Part shown: in pieces, positions 1 to 13,820 of the stretch
Numbering within the stretch: position 1 is the stretch's first letter
Layout: each line of letters opens with the position of its first letter
Assembly: GCF_037975245.1 (NCBI RefSeq)
Contig: NC_092580.1
Coordinates: 9,337,001 to 9,401,000, forward strand
Direction of reading: 5' to 3'
Length of the DNA stretch: 64,000 nucleotides
From: Apostichopus japonicus
Lineage: Eukaryota > Echinodermata > Holothuroidea > Aspidochirotida > Stichopodidae
Made by a program: the position numbers and the translations under genes
The notes under the pieces: model-generated
What the model was told of the DNA's origin: nothing
The model's database searches: none
What the model saw: the letters and a program-made list of their open reading frames with translations, nothing else

Positions 1-2094
1 CCGATAAATCGAATGTGCGGTACCTATAAATCGAATGTGCGATACCGATAAATCGATTGTGCGGTACCGATAAATCGAACGTGCGGTACCGATAAATCGA
101 ACGTGCGATACCGATTAATCGAATGTGCGGTACCGATAAATCGATTGTGTGGTACCGATAAGTCAAATGTGCGAGACCGATTAATCGATATTGCGGTACC
201 GATAAATCGAATGTGCGATACCGATAAATCGAATGTGCTGGACAGATATATCGATTGTGCGGTACCGATAAATCGAAAGTGCGATACCGATTAATCGAAT
301 GTGCGATATCGATATATCAAATTTGCGGTACCGATAAATCGAATGTGCGGTACCGATAAATCGAATGTGCGGTACCGATAAATCGAATATGCGATACCAA
401 TAAATGGAATGTGCGATACCGATAAATCGAATGTGCGGTACCGATAAATCGAATGTGCGAGACCGATTAATCGATATTGCGGTACCGATAAATCGAATGT
501 GTAATATTGATAAATCGATTGTGCGGTACCGATAAATCGAAAGTGCGGTACCGATAAATCGAATGTGCGGTACCGATAAATCGAATGTGCGGTATTGATA
601 AATCGATATTGTGGTACCGATAAATCGAATATGCGATATTGATCAATCGATTGTGCGGTACCGATAAATCGATTGCTCGGTACCGATCAATCGAATGCGC
701 GGTACCGATAAATCGAATGTGCGATAACAATAAATGGAATGTGCGATACCGATAAATGGAATGAGCGATACCGATCAATCGAATGTGCGGTATTGATAAA
801 TCGATTGTGCCGTACCGATAAATCGGAAGTGCGGTTCGATAAATAGAACGTGCGGTACCGATAAATCGAACGTGCGGTACCGATAAATCGAATGTGCGAT
901 ACCAATAAATCGAATGTGCGATACCGATAAATCGAATATGCATAACCGATATCTCTATTGTGCGGTACCGATAAGTCAAATGTGCGATTCCGATAAATCG
1001 AATATGCGGTACCGATAAATCGAATGTGCGGTACCGATAAATCGAATGTGCGGTACCGATAAATCGAATGTGCGATACCGATAAATCGATTGTGCGGTAC
1101 CGATAAATCGATTGTGCGGTACCGATAAGTCAAATTTGCGAGACCGATTAATCGATATTGCGGTACCGATAAATCGATTGTGCGGTACCGATCAATCGAA
1201 TATGCGGTACCGATAAATCGAACGTGCGATACCGATAAATCGAATGTGCGAGACCGATAAATCGAATGTGCGGTACCGATAAATCGATTGTGCGGAACCG
1301 ATCAATCGAATGTGCGTTACCGATATATCGAACGTGCGATAGAGATTAATCGAATCTGCGGTACCGATAAATCGAATATGCGATACCGATAAATCGAATA
1401 TGCGGAACCGATATCTCGATTGTGCGGTACCGATAAGTCAAATGTGCGATTCCGATAAATCGAATATGCGGTACCGATAAATCGAATGTGCGGTACCGAT
1501 AAATCGAATGTGCGGTACCGATAAATCGAATGTGCGATACCGATAAATCGAATGTGCGGTACCGATAAATCGATTGTGCGGAACCGATCAATCGAATGTG
1601 CGTTACCGATATATCGAACGTGCGATAGAGATTAATCGAATCTGCGGTACCGATAAATCGAATGTGCGATACCGATAAATCGAATGTGCGATACCGATTG
1701 CTCGAATTTACGATACCGATCAATCGAATGTGCGGTACCGATCAATCGATTGTGCGGTACCGATAAATCGAAAGTGCGATACCAATAAATCGAATATGCT
1801 ATACCGATAAATCGAGTATGCGGTACCAATAAATCGATTGCGCGGTACCGATCAATCGAATGTGCGATACCGATAAATCGATTGCGCGGTACCGATCAAT
1901 CGAATGTGCGGTACCGATAAATCGAATGTGCGATACCGATAAATCGAATGTGCGATAGCGATAAATCGAACGTGCGGTACCGATAAATCGATTGTGCGGT
2001 ACCGATAAATCGAACGTGAGATACCGATAAATCAAATCTGCGGTACCGATTAATCGAACGTGTGATACCGATTAATCGAATGTGCGGTACCGAT
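1..2094. repeat. Satellite block, superunit copy I, first part
   Basis: This gene-free stretch is collinear with 25,746-27,115 at a constant offset of 25,745 for about its first 1.37 kb. After that it lacks 3 and then 8 monomers relative to that copy. Its markers are the 21-bp monomer with GCGGTTCGAT at 831, GTAATATTG near 508, two GATATCTC monomers (near 948 and 1,411), and GATTGCTCGAATTTACG near 1,699. The same marker set recurs near 18.0-19.0, 26.0-27.7, 29.1-30.7, 49.1-50.7 and 51.7-53.3 kb. Nothing other than satellite is present. Confidence 0.85.
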
Positions 2095-4365
2095 AAATCG
2101 ATTGTGCGGTACCTATAAATCGATTGTGCGGTACCGATAAATCGAACGTGGGATACCGATAAATCAAATCTGCGGTACCGATTAATCGAATGTGCGGTAC
2201 CGATAAATCGAATGTGCGGTACCAATAAATCGAATGTGCGATACCGATAAATCCTTTGTGCGGTACCGATAAATCGATTGTGCGGTACCGATAAATCGAA
2301 TGTGCGGTACCGATAAATCGAACGTGCGATACCGATAAATCGATTGTGCGGTACCGATAAATCGATTATGCGGTACCGATAAATCGAATGTGCGATAGCG
2401 ATAAATCGATTGTGCGGTACCGACAAATCGAACGTGAAATACCGATAAATCAAATCTGCGGTACCGATTAATCCAACATGTGATACCGATTAATCGAATG
2501 TGCGGTACCGATAAATCGAATGTGCGGTACCAATGAATCGAATGTGCGATACCGATAAATCGATTGTGCGGTACCGATAAATCGATTGTGCGGTACCGAT
2601 AAATCGAATGTGCGGTACCTATAAATCGAATGTGCGATACCGATAAATCGATTGTGCGGTACCGATAAATCGATTGTGCGGTACCGATAAATCGAACGTG
2701 CGATACCGATTAATCGAATGTGCGGTACCGATAAATCGATTGTGTGGTACCGATAAGTCAAATGTGCGAGACCGATTAATCGATATTGCGGTACCGATAA
2801 ATCGATTGTGCGGTACCGATCAATCAAAAGTTCGGAACCGATAAATCGAACGTGCGATAGAGATTAATCGAATCTGCGGTACCGATAAATCGAATGTGCG
2901 GTACCGATCAATCGAATGTGCGATAACAATAAATCGAATGTGCGATACCGATAAATCGAATTTGCGGTACCGATAAATCGAAAGTGCGATACCGGTAAAT
3001 CGATTGTGCGGTACCGATCAATCAAAAGTGCGGTACCGATAAATCGAACGTGCGATACCGATAAATCGAATGTGCGATAACAATAAATCGAATGTGCGAT
3101 ACCGATAAATCGAATGTGCGGTACCGATAAATCGATTGTGCGATACCGATAAATCGAATGTGCGATAACAATAAATCGAATGTGCGATACCGATAAATCG
3201 AATGTGCGGTATCGATAAATCGATTGTGCGATACCGATAAATCGATTGTGCGGTACCGATCAATCAAAAGTGCGGTACCGATAAATCGAACGTGCGATAC
3301 CGATAAATCGAATGTGCGATAACAATAAATCGAATGTGCGATACCGATAAATCGATTGTGCGGTACCGATCAATCAAAAGTGCGGTACCGATAAATCGAA
3401 CGTGCGATACCGATAAATTGAATGTGCGATAACAATAAATCGAATGTGCGATACCGATAAATCGAATGTGCGGTACCGATAAATCGATTGTGCGATACAG
3501 ATAAATCGAAGGTGCGATAACAATAAATCGAATGTGCGATACCGATAAATTGAATTTGCGGTACCGATAAATCGATTGTGCGATACCGATAAATCGATTG
3601 TGCGGTACCGATCAATCAAAAGTGCGGTACCGATAAATCGAACGTGCGATACCGATAAATCGAATGTGCGATAACAATAAATCGAATGTGCGATACCGAT
3701 AAATCGAATGTGCGGTACCGATAAATCGATTGTGCGGTACCGATAAATCGAATGTGCGAGACCGATTAATCGAATGTGCGGTATTGATAAATCGATTGTG
3801 CGGTACCGATAAATCGATTGCGCGGTACCGATCAATCGAATGTGCGCTACCGATAAATCGAATGTGCGGTACCGATAAATTGAACGTGTGATACCGATTA
3901 ATTGAATGTGCGGTACCGATAAATCGAATGTGCGGTACCGATAAATCGAATATGCGGTACCGATAAATCGATTGTGCGGTACCGATAAGTCAAATGTGCG
4001 AGACCGATTAATCGATGTTGCGGTACCGATAAATCGAACGTGCGATACAGATAAATCGAATGTGCGATACCGATAAATCGATTGTGCGGTACCGATAAAT
4101 CAACTGTGCGGTACCGATCAATCGAAAGTGCGGTACCGATATATCGAACGTGCGATAGAGATTTATCGAATCTGCGGTACCGATAAATCGAATGTGCGGT
4201 ACCGATAAATCGAATGTGCGATACCGATTGCTCGAATTTACGATACCGATCAATCGAATGTGCGGTACCGATAAATCGAAAGTGCGGTACCGATAAATCG
4301 AAAGTGCGATAAAAATAAATCGAATGTGCGGTACCGATAAATCGAATGTGCGGTACCGATAAATC
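2095..4365. repeat. Satellite block, copy of about 31,006-33,276
   Basis: The offset is 28,911 at every marker I checked: AATCCTTT at 2,250 versus 31,161, the GATCAATCAAAAG monomers, and GATTGCTC at 4,226 versus 33,137. It also matches about 53.7-55.9 kb, apart from a loss of four monomers there. It contains a 352-bp tandem pair and, from about 3,870, the block with GATAAATTGAACGTGTG that marks the 1,232-bp type. Collinearity with 31-33 kb is lost near 4,365, where this copy reads GAACGTGCGATACC and the other reads GGAATGTGCGATAAC. Confidence 0.85.
3016..3719. repeat. 352-bp (16-monomer) tandem duplication
   Basis: The marker GATCAATCAAAAG starts at 3,016, 3,258, 3,368 and 3,610. The spacings are 242, 110 and 242 bp, so 352 bp (11 + 5 monomers) is repeated twice. 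The same pair recurs near 31,927, 54,513 and 60,913, showing that it predates the large-scale copying of the surrounding block. The two units differ at several sites, for example GATAAATTG in only one unit, so this is an older duplication than the kilobase-scale ones. Confidence 0.8.
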
Positions 4366-4914
4366 GAACGTGCGATACCGATAAATCGATTGTGCGGTAT
4401 TGATAAATCGATTGTGCGGTACCGATCAATCAAAAGTGCGGTACCGATAAATCGAACGTGCGATACCGATAAATCGAATGTGCGATAACAATAAATCGAA
4501 TGTGCGATACCGATAAATCGAATGTGCGGTACAGATAAATCGATTGTGCGGTACCGATAAATCGAATGTGCGAGACCGATTTATCGAATGTGCGGTATTG
4601 ATAAATCGATTGTGCGGTACCGATAAATCGATTGCGCGGTACCGATCAATCGAATGTGCGCTACCGATAAATCGAATGTGCGATACCGATAAATCGAATG
4701 TGCGATAGCGATAAATCGATTGTGCGGTACCGATAAATCGATTGTGCGGTACCGATAAATCGAACGTGAGATACCGATAAATCAAATCTGCGGTACCGAT
4801 TAATCGAATGTGCGCTACCGATAAATCGAATGTGCGATACCGATAAATCGATTGTGCGGTACCGATAAATCGATTGTGCGGTACCGATAAATCGATTGTG
4901 CGGTACCGATAAAT
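4366..4914. repeat. Satellite, short transition block
   Basis: These 549 bp link two blocks that are both duplicated elsewhere. In superunit copy II the corresponding interval is about 33,277-35,783, which is 1,958 bp longer because it carries the 1,232-bp tandem duplication and an extra GATCAATCAAAAG block. The monomer order here most resembles about 55.98-56.3 kb. It contains only 22-bp monomers. Confidence 0.7.
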
Positions 4915-7900
4915 CGAACGTGCGATACCGATAAATCAAATCTGCAGTACCGATTAATCGAATGTGCGGTACCGATAAATCGAATGTGCGGTACCAATAA
5001 ATCGAATGTGCGATACCGATAAATCCTTTGTGCGCTACCGATAAATCGATTGTGCGGTACCGATAAATCGAATGTGCGGTACCGATAAATCGAACGTGCG
5101 ATACCGATAAATCGATTGTGCGGTACCGATAAATCGATTGTGCGGTACCGATAAATCGAATGTGCGATAGCGATAAATCGATTGTGCGATACCGATAAAT
5201 CGATCGTGCGGTACCGACAAATCGAACGTGAAATACCGATAAATCAAATCTGCGGTACCGATTAATCCAACATGTGATACCGATTAATCGAATGTGCGGT
5301 ACCGATAAATCGAATGTGCGGTACCAATGAATCGAATGTGCGATACCGATAAATCGATTGTGCGGTACCGATAAATCGATTGTGCGGTACCGATAAATCG
5401 AATGTGCGGTACCTATAAATCGAATGTGCGATACCGATAAATCGATTGTGCGGTACCGATAAATCGATTGTGCGGTACCGATAAATCGAACGTGCGATAC
5501 CGATTAATCGAATGTGCGGTACCGATAAATCGATTGTGTGGTACCGATAAGTCAAATGTGCGAAACCGATTAATCGATATTGCGGTACCGATAAATCGAT
5601 TGTGCGGTACCGATCAATCAAAAGTTCGGAACCGATAAATCGAACGTGCGATAGAGATTAATCGAATCTGCGGTACCGATAAATCGAATGTGCGGTACCG
5701 ATCAATCGAATGTGCGATAACAATAAATCGAATGTGCGATACCGATAAATCGAATTTGCGGTACCGATAAATCGAAAGTGCGATACCGGTAAATCGATTG
5801 TGCGGTACCGATCAATCAAAAGTGCGGTACCGATAAATCGAACGTGCGATACCGATAAATCGAATGTAGGATAACAATAAATCGAATGTGCGATACCGAT
5901 AAATCGAATGTGCGGTACCGATAAATCGATCGTGCGGTACCGACAAATCGAACGTGAAATACCGATAAATCAAATCTGCGGTACCGATTAATCCAACATG
6001 TGATACCGATTAATCGAATGTGCGGTACCGATAAATCGAATGTGCGGTACCAATGAATCGAATGTGCGATACCGATAAATCGATTGTGCGGTACCGATAA
6101 ATCGATTGTGCGGTACCGATAAATCGAATGTGCGGTACCTATAAATCGAATGTGCGATACCGATAAATCGATTGTGCGGTACCGATAAATCGATTGTGCG
6201 GTACCGATAAATCGAACGTGCGATACCGATTAATCGAATGTGCGGTACCGATAAATCGATTGTGTGGTACCGATAAGTCAAATGTGCGAGACCGATTAAT
6301 CGATATTGCGGTACCGATAAATCGATTGTGCGGTACCGATCAATCAAAAGTTCGGAACCGATGAATCGAACGTGCGATAGAGATTAATCGAATCTGCGGT
6401 ACCGATAAATCGAATGTGCGGTACCGATCAATCGAATGTGCGATAACAATAAATCGAATGTGCGATACCGATAAATCGAATTTGCGGTACCGATAAATCG
6501 AAAGTGCGATACCGGTAAATCGATTGTGCGGTACCGATCAATCAAAAGTGCGGTACCGATAAATCGAACGTGCGATACCGATAAATCGAATGTGCGATAA
6601 CAATAAATCGAATGTGCGATACCGATAAATCGAATGTGCGGTACCGATAAATCGATTGTGCGATACCGATAAATCGAATGTACGATAACAATAAATCGAA
6701 TATGCTATACCGATAAATCGAGTATGCGGTACCGATAAATCGATTGCGCGGTACCGATCAATCGAATGTGCGATACCGATAAATCAAATCTGCGGTACCG
6801 ATCAATCGAATGTGCGGTACCGATAAATCGAATCTGCAGTACCGATTAATCGAATGTGCGATAGCGATAAATCGATTGTGCGGTACCGATAAATCGATTG
6901 TGCGGTACCGATAAATCGAACGTGAGATACCGATAAATCAAATCTGCGGTACCGATTAATCGAACGTGTGATACCGATTAATCGAATGTGCGGTACCGAT
7001 AAATCGATTGTGCGGTACCGATAAATCGATTGTGCGGTACCGATAAATCGAACGTGCGATACCGATAAATCAAATCTGCAGTACCGATTAATCGAATGTG
7101 CGGTACCGATATATCGAATGTGCGGTACCGATAAATCGAATGTGCGATACCGATAAATCCTTTGTGCGGTACCGATAAATCGATTGTGCGGTACCGATAA
7201 ATCGAATGTGCGGTACCGATAAATCGAACGTGCGATACCGATAAATCGATTGTGCGGTACCGATAAATCGATTGTGCGGTACCGATAAATCGAATGTGCG
7301 ATAGCGATAAATCGATTGTGCGGTACCGATAAATCGATTGTGCGGTACCGACAAATCGAACGTGAAATACCGATAAATCAAATCTGCGGTACCGATTAAT
7401 CCAACATGTGATACCGATTAATCGAACGTGCGGTACCGATAAATCGAATGTGCGGTACCAATGAATCGAATGTGCGATACCGATAAATCGATTGTGCGGT
7501 ACCGATAAATCGAATGTGCGGTACCGATAAATCGAATGTGCGGTACCTATAAATCGAACGTGCGATACCGATAAATCGATTGTGCGGTACCGATAAATCG
7601 AATGTGTGGTACCGATAAGTCAAATGTGCGAGACCGATTAATCGATATTGCGGTACCGATAAATCGATTGTGCGGTACCGATCAATCAAAAGTTCGGAAC
7701 CGATAAATCGAACGTGCGATAGAGATTAATCGAATCTGCGGTACCGATAAATCGAATGTGCGGTACCGATCAATCGAATGTGCGATAACAATAAATCGAA
7801 TGTGCGATACCGATAAATTGAATTTGCGGTACCGATAAATCGAAAGTGCGATACCGGTAAATCGATTGTGCGGTACCGATCAATCAAAAGTGCGGTACCG

Positions 7901-9270
7901 ATAAATCGAACGTGCGATACCGATAAATCGAATGTGCGATAACAATAAATCGAATGTGCGATACCGATAATTCGAATGTGCGGTACCGATAAATCGATTG
8001 TGCGATACCGATAAATCGAATGTGCGATAACAATAAATCGAATGTGCGATACCGATAAATCGAATGTGCGGTATCGATAAATCGATTGTGCGATACCGAT
8101 AAATCGATTGTGCGGTACCGATCAATCAAAAGTGCGGTACCGATAAATCGAATGTACGATAGCGATAAATCGATTGTGCGGTACCGATAAATCGATTGTG
8201 CGGTACCGATAAATCGAACGTGAGATACCGATAAATCAAATCTGCGGTACCGATTAATCGAACGTGTGATACCGATTAATCGAATGTGCGGTACCGATAA
8301 ATCGATTGTGCGGTACCGATAAATCGATTGTGCGGTACCGATAAATCGAACGTGCGATACCGATAAATCAAATCTGCGGTACCGATTAATCGAACGTGTG
8401 ATACCGATTAATCGAATGTGCGGTACCGATAAATCGAATGTGCGGTACCAATAAATCGAATGTGCGATACCGATAAATCGTTTGTGCGGTACCGATAAAT
8501 CGATTGTGCGGTACCGATAAATCGAATGTGCGGTACCTATAAATCGAATGTGCGATACCGATAAATCGATTGTGCGGTACCGATAAATCGATTGTGCGGT
8601 ACCGATAAATCGAATGTGCGATAGCGATAAATCGATTGTGCGGTACCGATAAATCGATTGTGCGGTACCGATAAATCGAACGTGACATACCGATAAATCA
8701 AATATGCGGTACCGATTAATCCAACGTGTGATACCGATTAATCGAACGTGCGGTACCGATAAATCGATTGTGCGGTACCGATAAATCGATTGTGCGGTAC
8801 CGATAAATCGAACGTGCGATACCGATAAATCAAATCTGCGGTACCGATTAATCCAACGTGTGATACCGCTTAATCGAATGTGCGGTACCGATAAATCGAA
8901 TGTGCGGTACCGATAAACCGAATGTGCGATACCGATAAATCGATTGTGCGGTACCGATAAATCGATTGTGCGGTACCGATAAATCGAATGTGCGGTACCT
9001 ATAAATCGATTGTGCGGTACCGATAAATCGAACGTGCGATACCGATCAATCGAATGTGCGGTACCGATAAATCGATTGTGCGGTACCGATAAATCGAACG
9101 TGCGATACCGATTAATCGAATGTGCGGTACCGATAAATCGATTGTGTGGTACCGATAAGTCAAATGTGCGAGACCGATTAATCGATATTGCGGTACCGAT
9201 AAATCGATTGTGCGGTACCGATCAATCAAAAGTGCGGAACCGATAAATCGAACGTGCGATAGAGATTAAT
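4915..9270. repeat. 4.36-kb block duplicated at about 35,784-40,139
   Basis: Offset 30,869 holds at the CTGCAG variant (4,942 and 35,811), at both CGATCGTGCGG monomers (5,201 and 36,070; 5,927 and 36,796), and at the blocks starting near 7,880, 8,386 and 8,999. A compensating shift of whole monomers occurs around 7.0-7.7 kb, so the copy is not perfectly collinear inside. Identity ends at GAATCTGCGG here versus GATATTGCGG at 40,139. From about 8,145 on, this segment is also duplicated at 20.0 kb. Confidence 0.85.
5201..6652. repeat. 726-bp (33-monomer) tandem duplication
   Basis: Two units begin at CGATCGTGCGG monomers at 5,201 and 5,927. Each contains GATTAATCCAACATGTG, CCAATGAATCG, the GTGTGGTACC/GATAAGTCAAATG pair and GATCAATCAAAAGTTCGG in the same order. 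The same duplicated unit is seen near 36,070-37,520 and 56,300-57,750. The length is an exact multiple of 22. Confidence 0.85.
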
Positions 9271-10287
9271 CGAATCTGCGGTACCGATAAATCGAATGTG
9301 CGATACCGATAAATCGAATGTGCGATTCCGATTTCTCGAATTTACGATACCGATCAATCGAATGTGCGGTACCGATAAATCGAAAGTGCGGTACCGATAA
9401 ATCGAAAGTGCGATACCAATAAATCGAATATGCTATACCGATAAATCGAGTATGCGGTACCGATAAATCGATTGCGCGGTACCGATTAATCGAATGTGCG
9501 GTACCGATAAATCGAATGTGCGGTACCGATAAATCGAATGTGCGATACCGATAAATCGAACGTGCGATACCGTGAATCGATTGTGCGGTACCGATAAATC
9601 GATTGTGCGGTACCGATAAATCGAACGTGCGATACCGATAAATCAAATCTGCGGTACCGATTAATCGAACGTGTGATACCGATTAATCGAATGTGCGGTA
9701 CCGATAAATCGAATGTGCGGTACCGATAAATCGAATGTGCGATACCGATAAATCGATTGTGCGGTACCGATAAATCGATTGTGCGGTACCGATAAATCGA
9801 ATGTGCGGTACCTATAAATCGAATGTGCGATACCGATAAATCGATTGTGCGGTACCGATAAATCGATTGTGCGGTACCGATAAATCGAACGTGCGATACC
9901 GATTAATCGAATGTGCGGTACCGATAAATCGATTGTGTGGTACCGATAAGTCAAATGTGCGAGACCGATTAATCGATATTGCGGTACCGATAAATCGAAT
10001 GTGCGATACCGATAAATCGAATGTGCGGTACAGATATATCGATTGTGCGGTACCGATAAATCGAAAGTGCGATACCGATTAATCGAATGTGCGATATCGA
10101 TATATCAAATTTGCGGTACCGATAAATCGAATGTGCGGTACCGATAAATCGAATGTGCGGTACCGATAAATCGAATATGCGATACCAATAAATGGAATGT
10201 GCGATACCGATAAATCGAATGTGCGGTTCCGATAAATCGAATGTGCGAGACCGATTAATCGATATTGCGGTACCGATAAATCGAATG
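8145..10287. repeat. 2.14-kb block duplicated at about 20,013-22,155
   Basis: Offset 11,868 is constant from GCGATAGCG at about 8,156 (20,024) through to about 10,287. There this copy continues with a 21-bp GTGAAT monomer near 10,319, while the other continues with GTAATATTG near 22,157. The offset is not a multiple of 22 because the interval contains many 21-bp monomers. The block begins inside the 4.36-kb block shared with 35.8-40.1 kb, so duplication boundaries overlap and the array is a mosaic. Confidence 0.82.
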
Positions 10288-12879
10288 TGCGATACCGATA
10301 AATCGAACGTGCGATACCGTGAATCGATTGTGCGGTACCGATAAATCGATTGTGCGGTACCGATAAATCGAACGTGCGATACCGATAAATCAAATCTGCG
10401 GTACCGATTAATCGAACGTGTGATACCGATTAATCGAATGTGCGGTACCGATAAATCGATTGTGCGGTACCGATAAATCGAACGTGAGATACCGATAAAT
10501 CGATTGTGCGGTACCGATAAATCGAACGTGAGATACCGATCAATCAAATCTGCGGTACCGATTAATCGAACGTGTGATACCGATTAATCGAATGTGCGGT
10601 ACCGATAAATCGAATGTGCGGTACCGATAAATCGAATGTGCGATACCGATAAATCGAATGTGCGGTACAGATATATCGATTGTGCGGTACCGATAAATCG
10701 AAAGTGCGATACCGATAAATCGAACGTGCGATACCGTGAATCGATTGTGCGGTACCGATAAATCGATTGTGCGGTACCGATAAATCGAACGTGCGATACC
10801 GATAAATCAAATCTGCGGTACCGATTAATCGAACGTGTGATACCGATTAATCGAATGTGCGGTACCGATAAATCGATTGTGCGGTACCGATAAATCGAAC
10901 GTGAGATACCGATAAATCGATTGTGCGGTACCGATAAATCGAACGTGAGATACCGATAAATCAAATCTGCGGTACCGATTAATCGAACGTGTGATACCGA
11001 TTAATCGAATGTGCGGTACCGATAAATCGAATGTGCGGTACCGATAAATCGAATGTGCGATACCGATAAATCGAACGTGCGATACCGTGAATCGATTGTG
11101 CGGTACCGATAAATCGATTGTGCGGTACCGATAAATCGAACGTGCGATACCGATAAATCAAATCTGCGGTACCGATTAATCGAACGTGTGATACCGATTA
11201 ATCGAATGTGCGGTACCGATAAATCGAATGTGCGATACCGATAAATCGATTGTGCGGTACCGATAAATCGATTGTGCGGTAACGATAAATCGAATGTGCG
11301 GTACCTATCAATCGAATGTGCGATACCGATAAATCGATTTATCGGTACCGCACAATCGATTGTTCGGTACCGATAAATCGAAAGTGCGAGACCGATTAAT
11401 CGATATTGCGGTACCGATAATTCGATTGTGCGGTTCCGATCAATCAAAAGTGCGGAACCGATAAATTGAACGTGCGATACCGATGAACAGAATGTGCGGT
11501 ACCGATAAATCGATTGTGCGGTACCGATAAATCGATTGTGCGGTACCGATAAATCGAATTTGCGGTACCGATAAATCGAATGTGCGATAACAATTAATCG
11601 AATGTGCGATACCGATAAATCGAATATGCGGTACAGATATATCGATTGTGCGGTACCGATAAATCGAAAGTGCGGTACCGATAAATGGAATGTGCGATAC
11701 CGATAAATCGAATGTGCGGTACCGATAAATCGAATGTGCGAGACCGATTAATCGATATTGCGGTACCGATAAATCGAATGTGCGATACCGATAAATCGAA
11801 CGTGCGATACCGTGAATCGATTGTGCGGTACCGATAAATCGATTGTGCGGTACCGATAAATCGAACGTGCGATACCGATAAATCAAATCTGCGGTACCGA
11901 TTAATCGAACGTGTGATACCGATTAATCGAATGTGCGGTACCGATAAATCGATTGTGCGGTACCGATAAATCGAACGTGAGATACCGATAAATCGATTGT
12001 GCGGTACCGATAAATCGATTGTGCGGTACCGATAAATCGATTGTGCGGTACCGATAAATCGAACGTGCGATACCGATAAATCAAATCTGCGGTACCGATT
12101 AATCGAACGTGTGATACCGATTAATCGAATGTGCGGTACCGATAAATCGAATGTGCGGTACCGATAAATCGAATGTGCGATACCGATAAATCGATTGTGC
12201 GGTACCGATAAATCGATTGTGCGGTACCGATAAATCGAATGTGCGGTACCTATAAATCGAATGTGCGACACCGATAAATCGATTGTGCGGTACCGATAAA
12301 TCGATTGTGCGGTACCGATAAATCGAACGTGCGATACCGATTAATCGAATGTGCGGTACCGATAAATCGATTGTGTGGTACCGATAAGTCAAATGTGCGA
12401 GACCGATTACTCGATATTGCGGTACCGATAAATCGAATGTGCGATACCGATAAATCGAATGTGCGGTACAGATATATCGATTGTGCGGTACCGATAAATC
12501 GAAAGTGCGATACCGATTAATCGAATGTGCGATATCGATATATCAAATTTGCGGTACCGATAAATCGAATGTGCGGTACCGATAAATCGAATGTGCGGTA
12601 CCGATAAATCGAATATGCGATACCGATAAATGGAATGTGCGATACCGATAAATCGAATGTGCGGTACCGATAAATCGAATGTGCGAGACCGATTAATCGA
12701 TATTGCGGTACCGATAAATCGAATGTGCGATACCGATAAATCGAACGTGCGATACCGTGAATCGATTGTGCGGTACCGATAAATCGATTGTGCGGTACCG
12801 ATAAATCGAACGTGCGATACCGATAAATCAAATCTGCGGTACCGATTAATCGAACGTGTGATACCGATTAATCGAATGT
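9271..12879. repeat. Satellite domain rich in 21-bp GTGAAT monomers
   Basis: The domain contains six 21-bp monomers of the CCGTGAATCG type (9,572; 10,319; 10,736; 11,087; 11,812; 12,757) and the first inverted monomer at 11,333-11,360. Its 9,580-11,700 part is copied at about 12,018-14,160, first at offset 2,438 and then 2,460; the change is exactly one extra monomer in the second copy near 13.65 kb. The pair of consecutive GATTAATCG monomers with GAACGTGTGATACC recurs many times and gives this domain its look. Confidence 0.82.
11333..11360 (-). repeat. Inverted satellite monomer, copy 1
   Basis: Between two ATCGAT hexamers (11,333-11,338 and 11,355-11,360) one 22-bp monomer runs in the opposite orientation: it reads TTATCGGTACCGCACA on the + strand, whereas every other monomer reads TGTGCGGTACCGATAA. 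The left junction creates a perfect 24-bp palindrome at 11,324-11,347. The right junction gives a 12-bp palindrome at 11,352-11,363, whose extension is broken by a G-to-T change (TGTTCGG). ATCGAT is its own reverse complement, so a flip between two such sites leaves no scar. The event is real in the sequence; the mechanism is inference. Confidence 0.95.
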
Positions 12880-13792
12880 GCGGTACCGATAAATCGATTG
12901 TGCGGTACCGATAAATCGAACGTGAGATACCGATAAATCGATTGTGCGGTACCGATAAATCGAACGTGAGATACCGATCAATCAAATCTGCGGTACCGAT
13001 TAATCGAACGTGTGATACCGATTAATCGAATGTGCGGTACCGATAAATCGAATGTGCGGTACCGATAAATCGAATGTGCGATACCGATAAATCGAATGTG
13101 CGGTACAGATATATCGATTGTGCGGTACCGATAAATCGAAAGTGCGATACCGATAAATCGAACGTGCGATACCGTGAATGGATTGTGCGGTACCGATAAA
13201 TCGATTGTGCGGTACCGATAAATCGAACGTGCGATACCGATAAATCAAATCTGCGGTACCGATTAATCAAACGTGTGATACCGATTAATCGAATGTGCGG
13301 TACCGATAAATCGATTGTGCGGTACCGATAAATCGAACGTGAGATACCGATAAATCGATTGTGCGGTACCGATAAATCGAACGTGAGATACCGATAAATC
13401 AAATCTGCGGTACCGATTAATCGAACGTGTGATACCGATTAATCGAATGTGCGGTACCGATAAATCGAATGTGCGGTACCGATAAATCGAATGTGCGATA
13501 CCGATAAATCGAACGTGCGATACCGTGAATCGATTGTGCGGTACCGATAAATCGATTGTGCGGTACCGATAAATCGAACGTGCGATACCGATAAATCAAA
13601 TCTGCGGTACCGATTAATCGAACGTGTGATACCGATTAATCGAATGTGCGGTACCGATAAATCGAATGTGCGGTACCGATAAATCGAATGTGCGATACCG
13701 ATAAATCGATTGTGCGGTACCGATAAATCGATTGTGCGGTACCGATAAATCGAATGTGCGGTACCTATCAATCGAATGTGCGATACCGATAA

Positions 13793-13820
13793 ATCGATTT
13801 ATCGGTACCGCACAATCGAT
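13793..13820 (-). repeat. Inverted satellite monomer, copy 2
   Basis: This has the same structure and flanks as the copy at 11,333, including the TGTTCGG change just right of the inverted unit and the GTACCTATCAATCG monomer to its left. It lies 2,460 bp downstream, in the second copy of the surrounding block. The shared private flanks show that it was made by duplication of the block and not by a second inversion. Confidence 0.95.

Noticed and set aside
11300-11400. Hairpin at the inverted monomer as a terminator or RNA gene
   Set aside because: The palindrome is explained by the flip of one monomer; there is no gene upstream and no T-tract.
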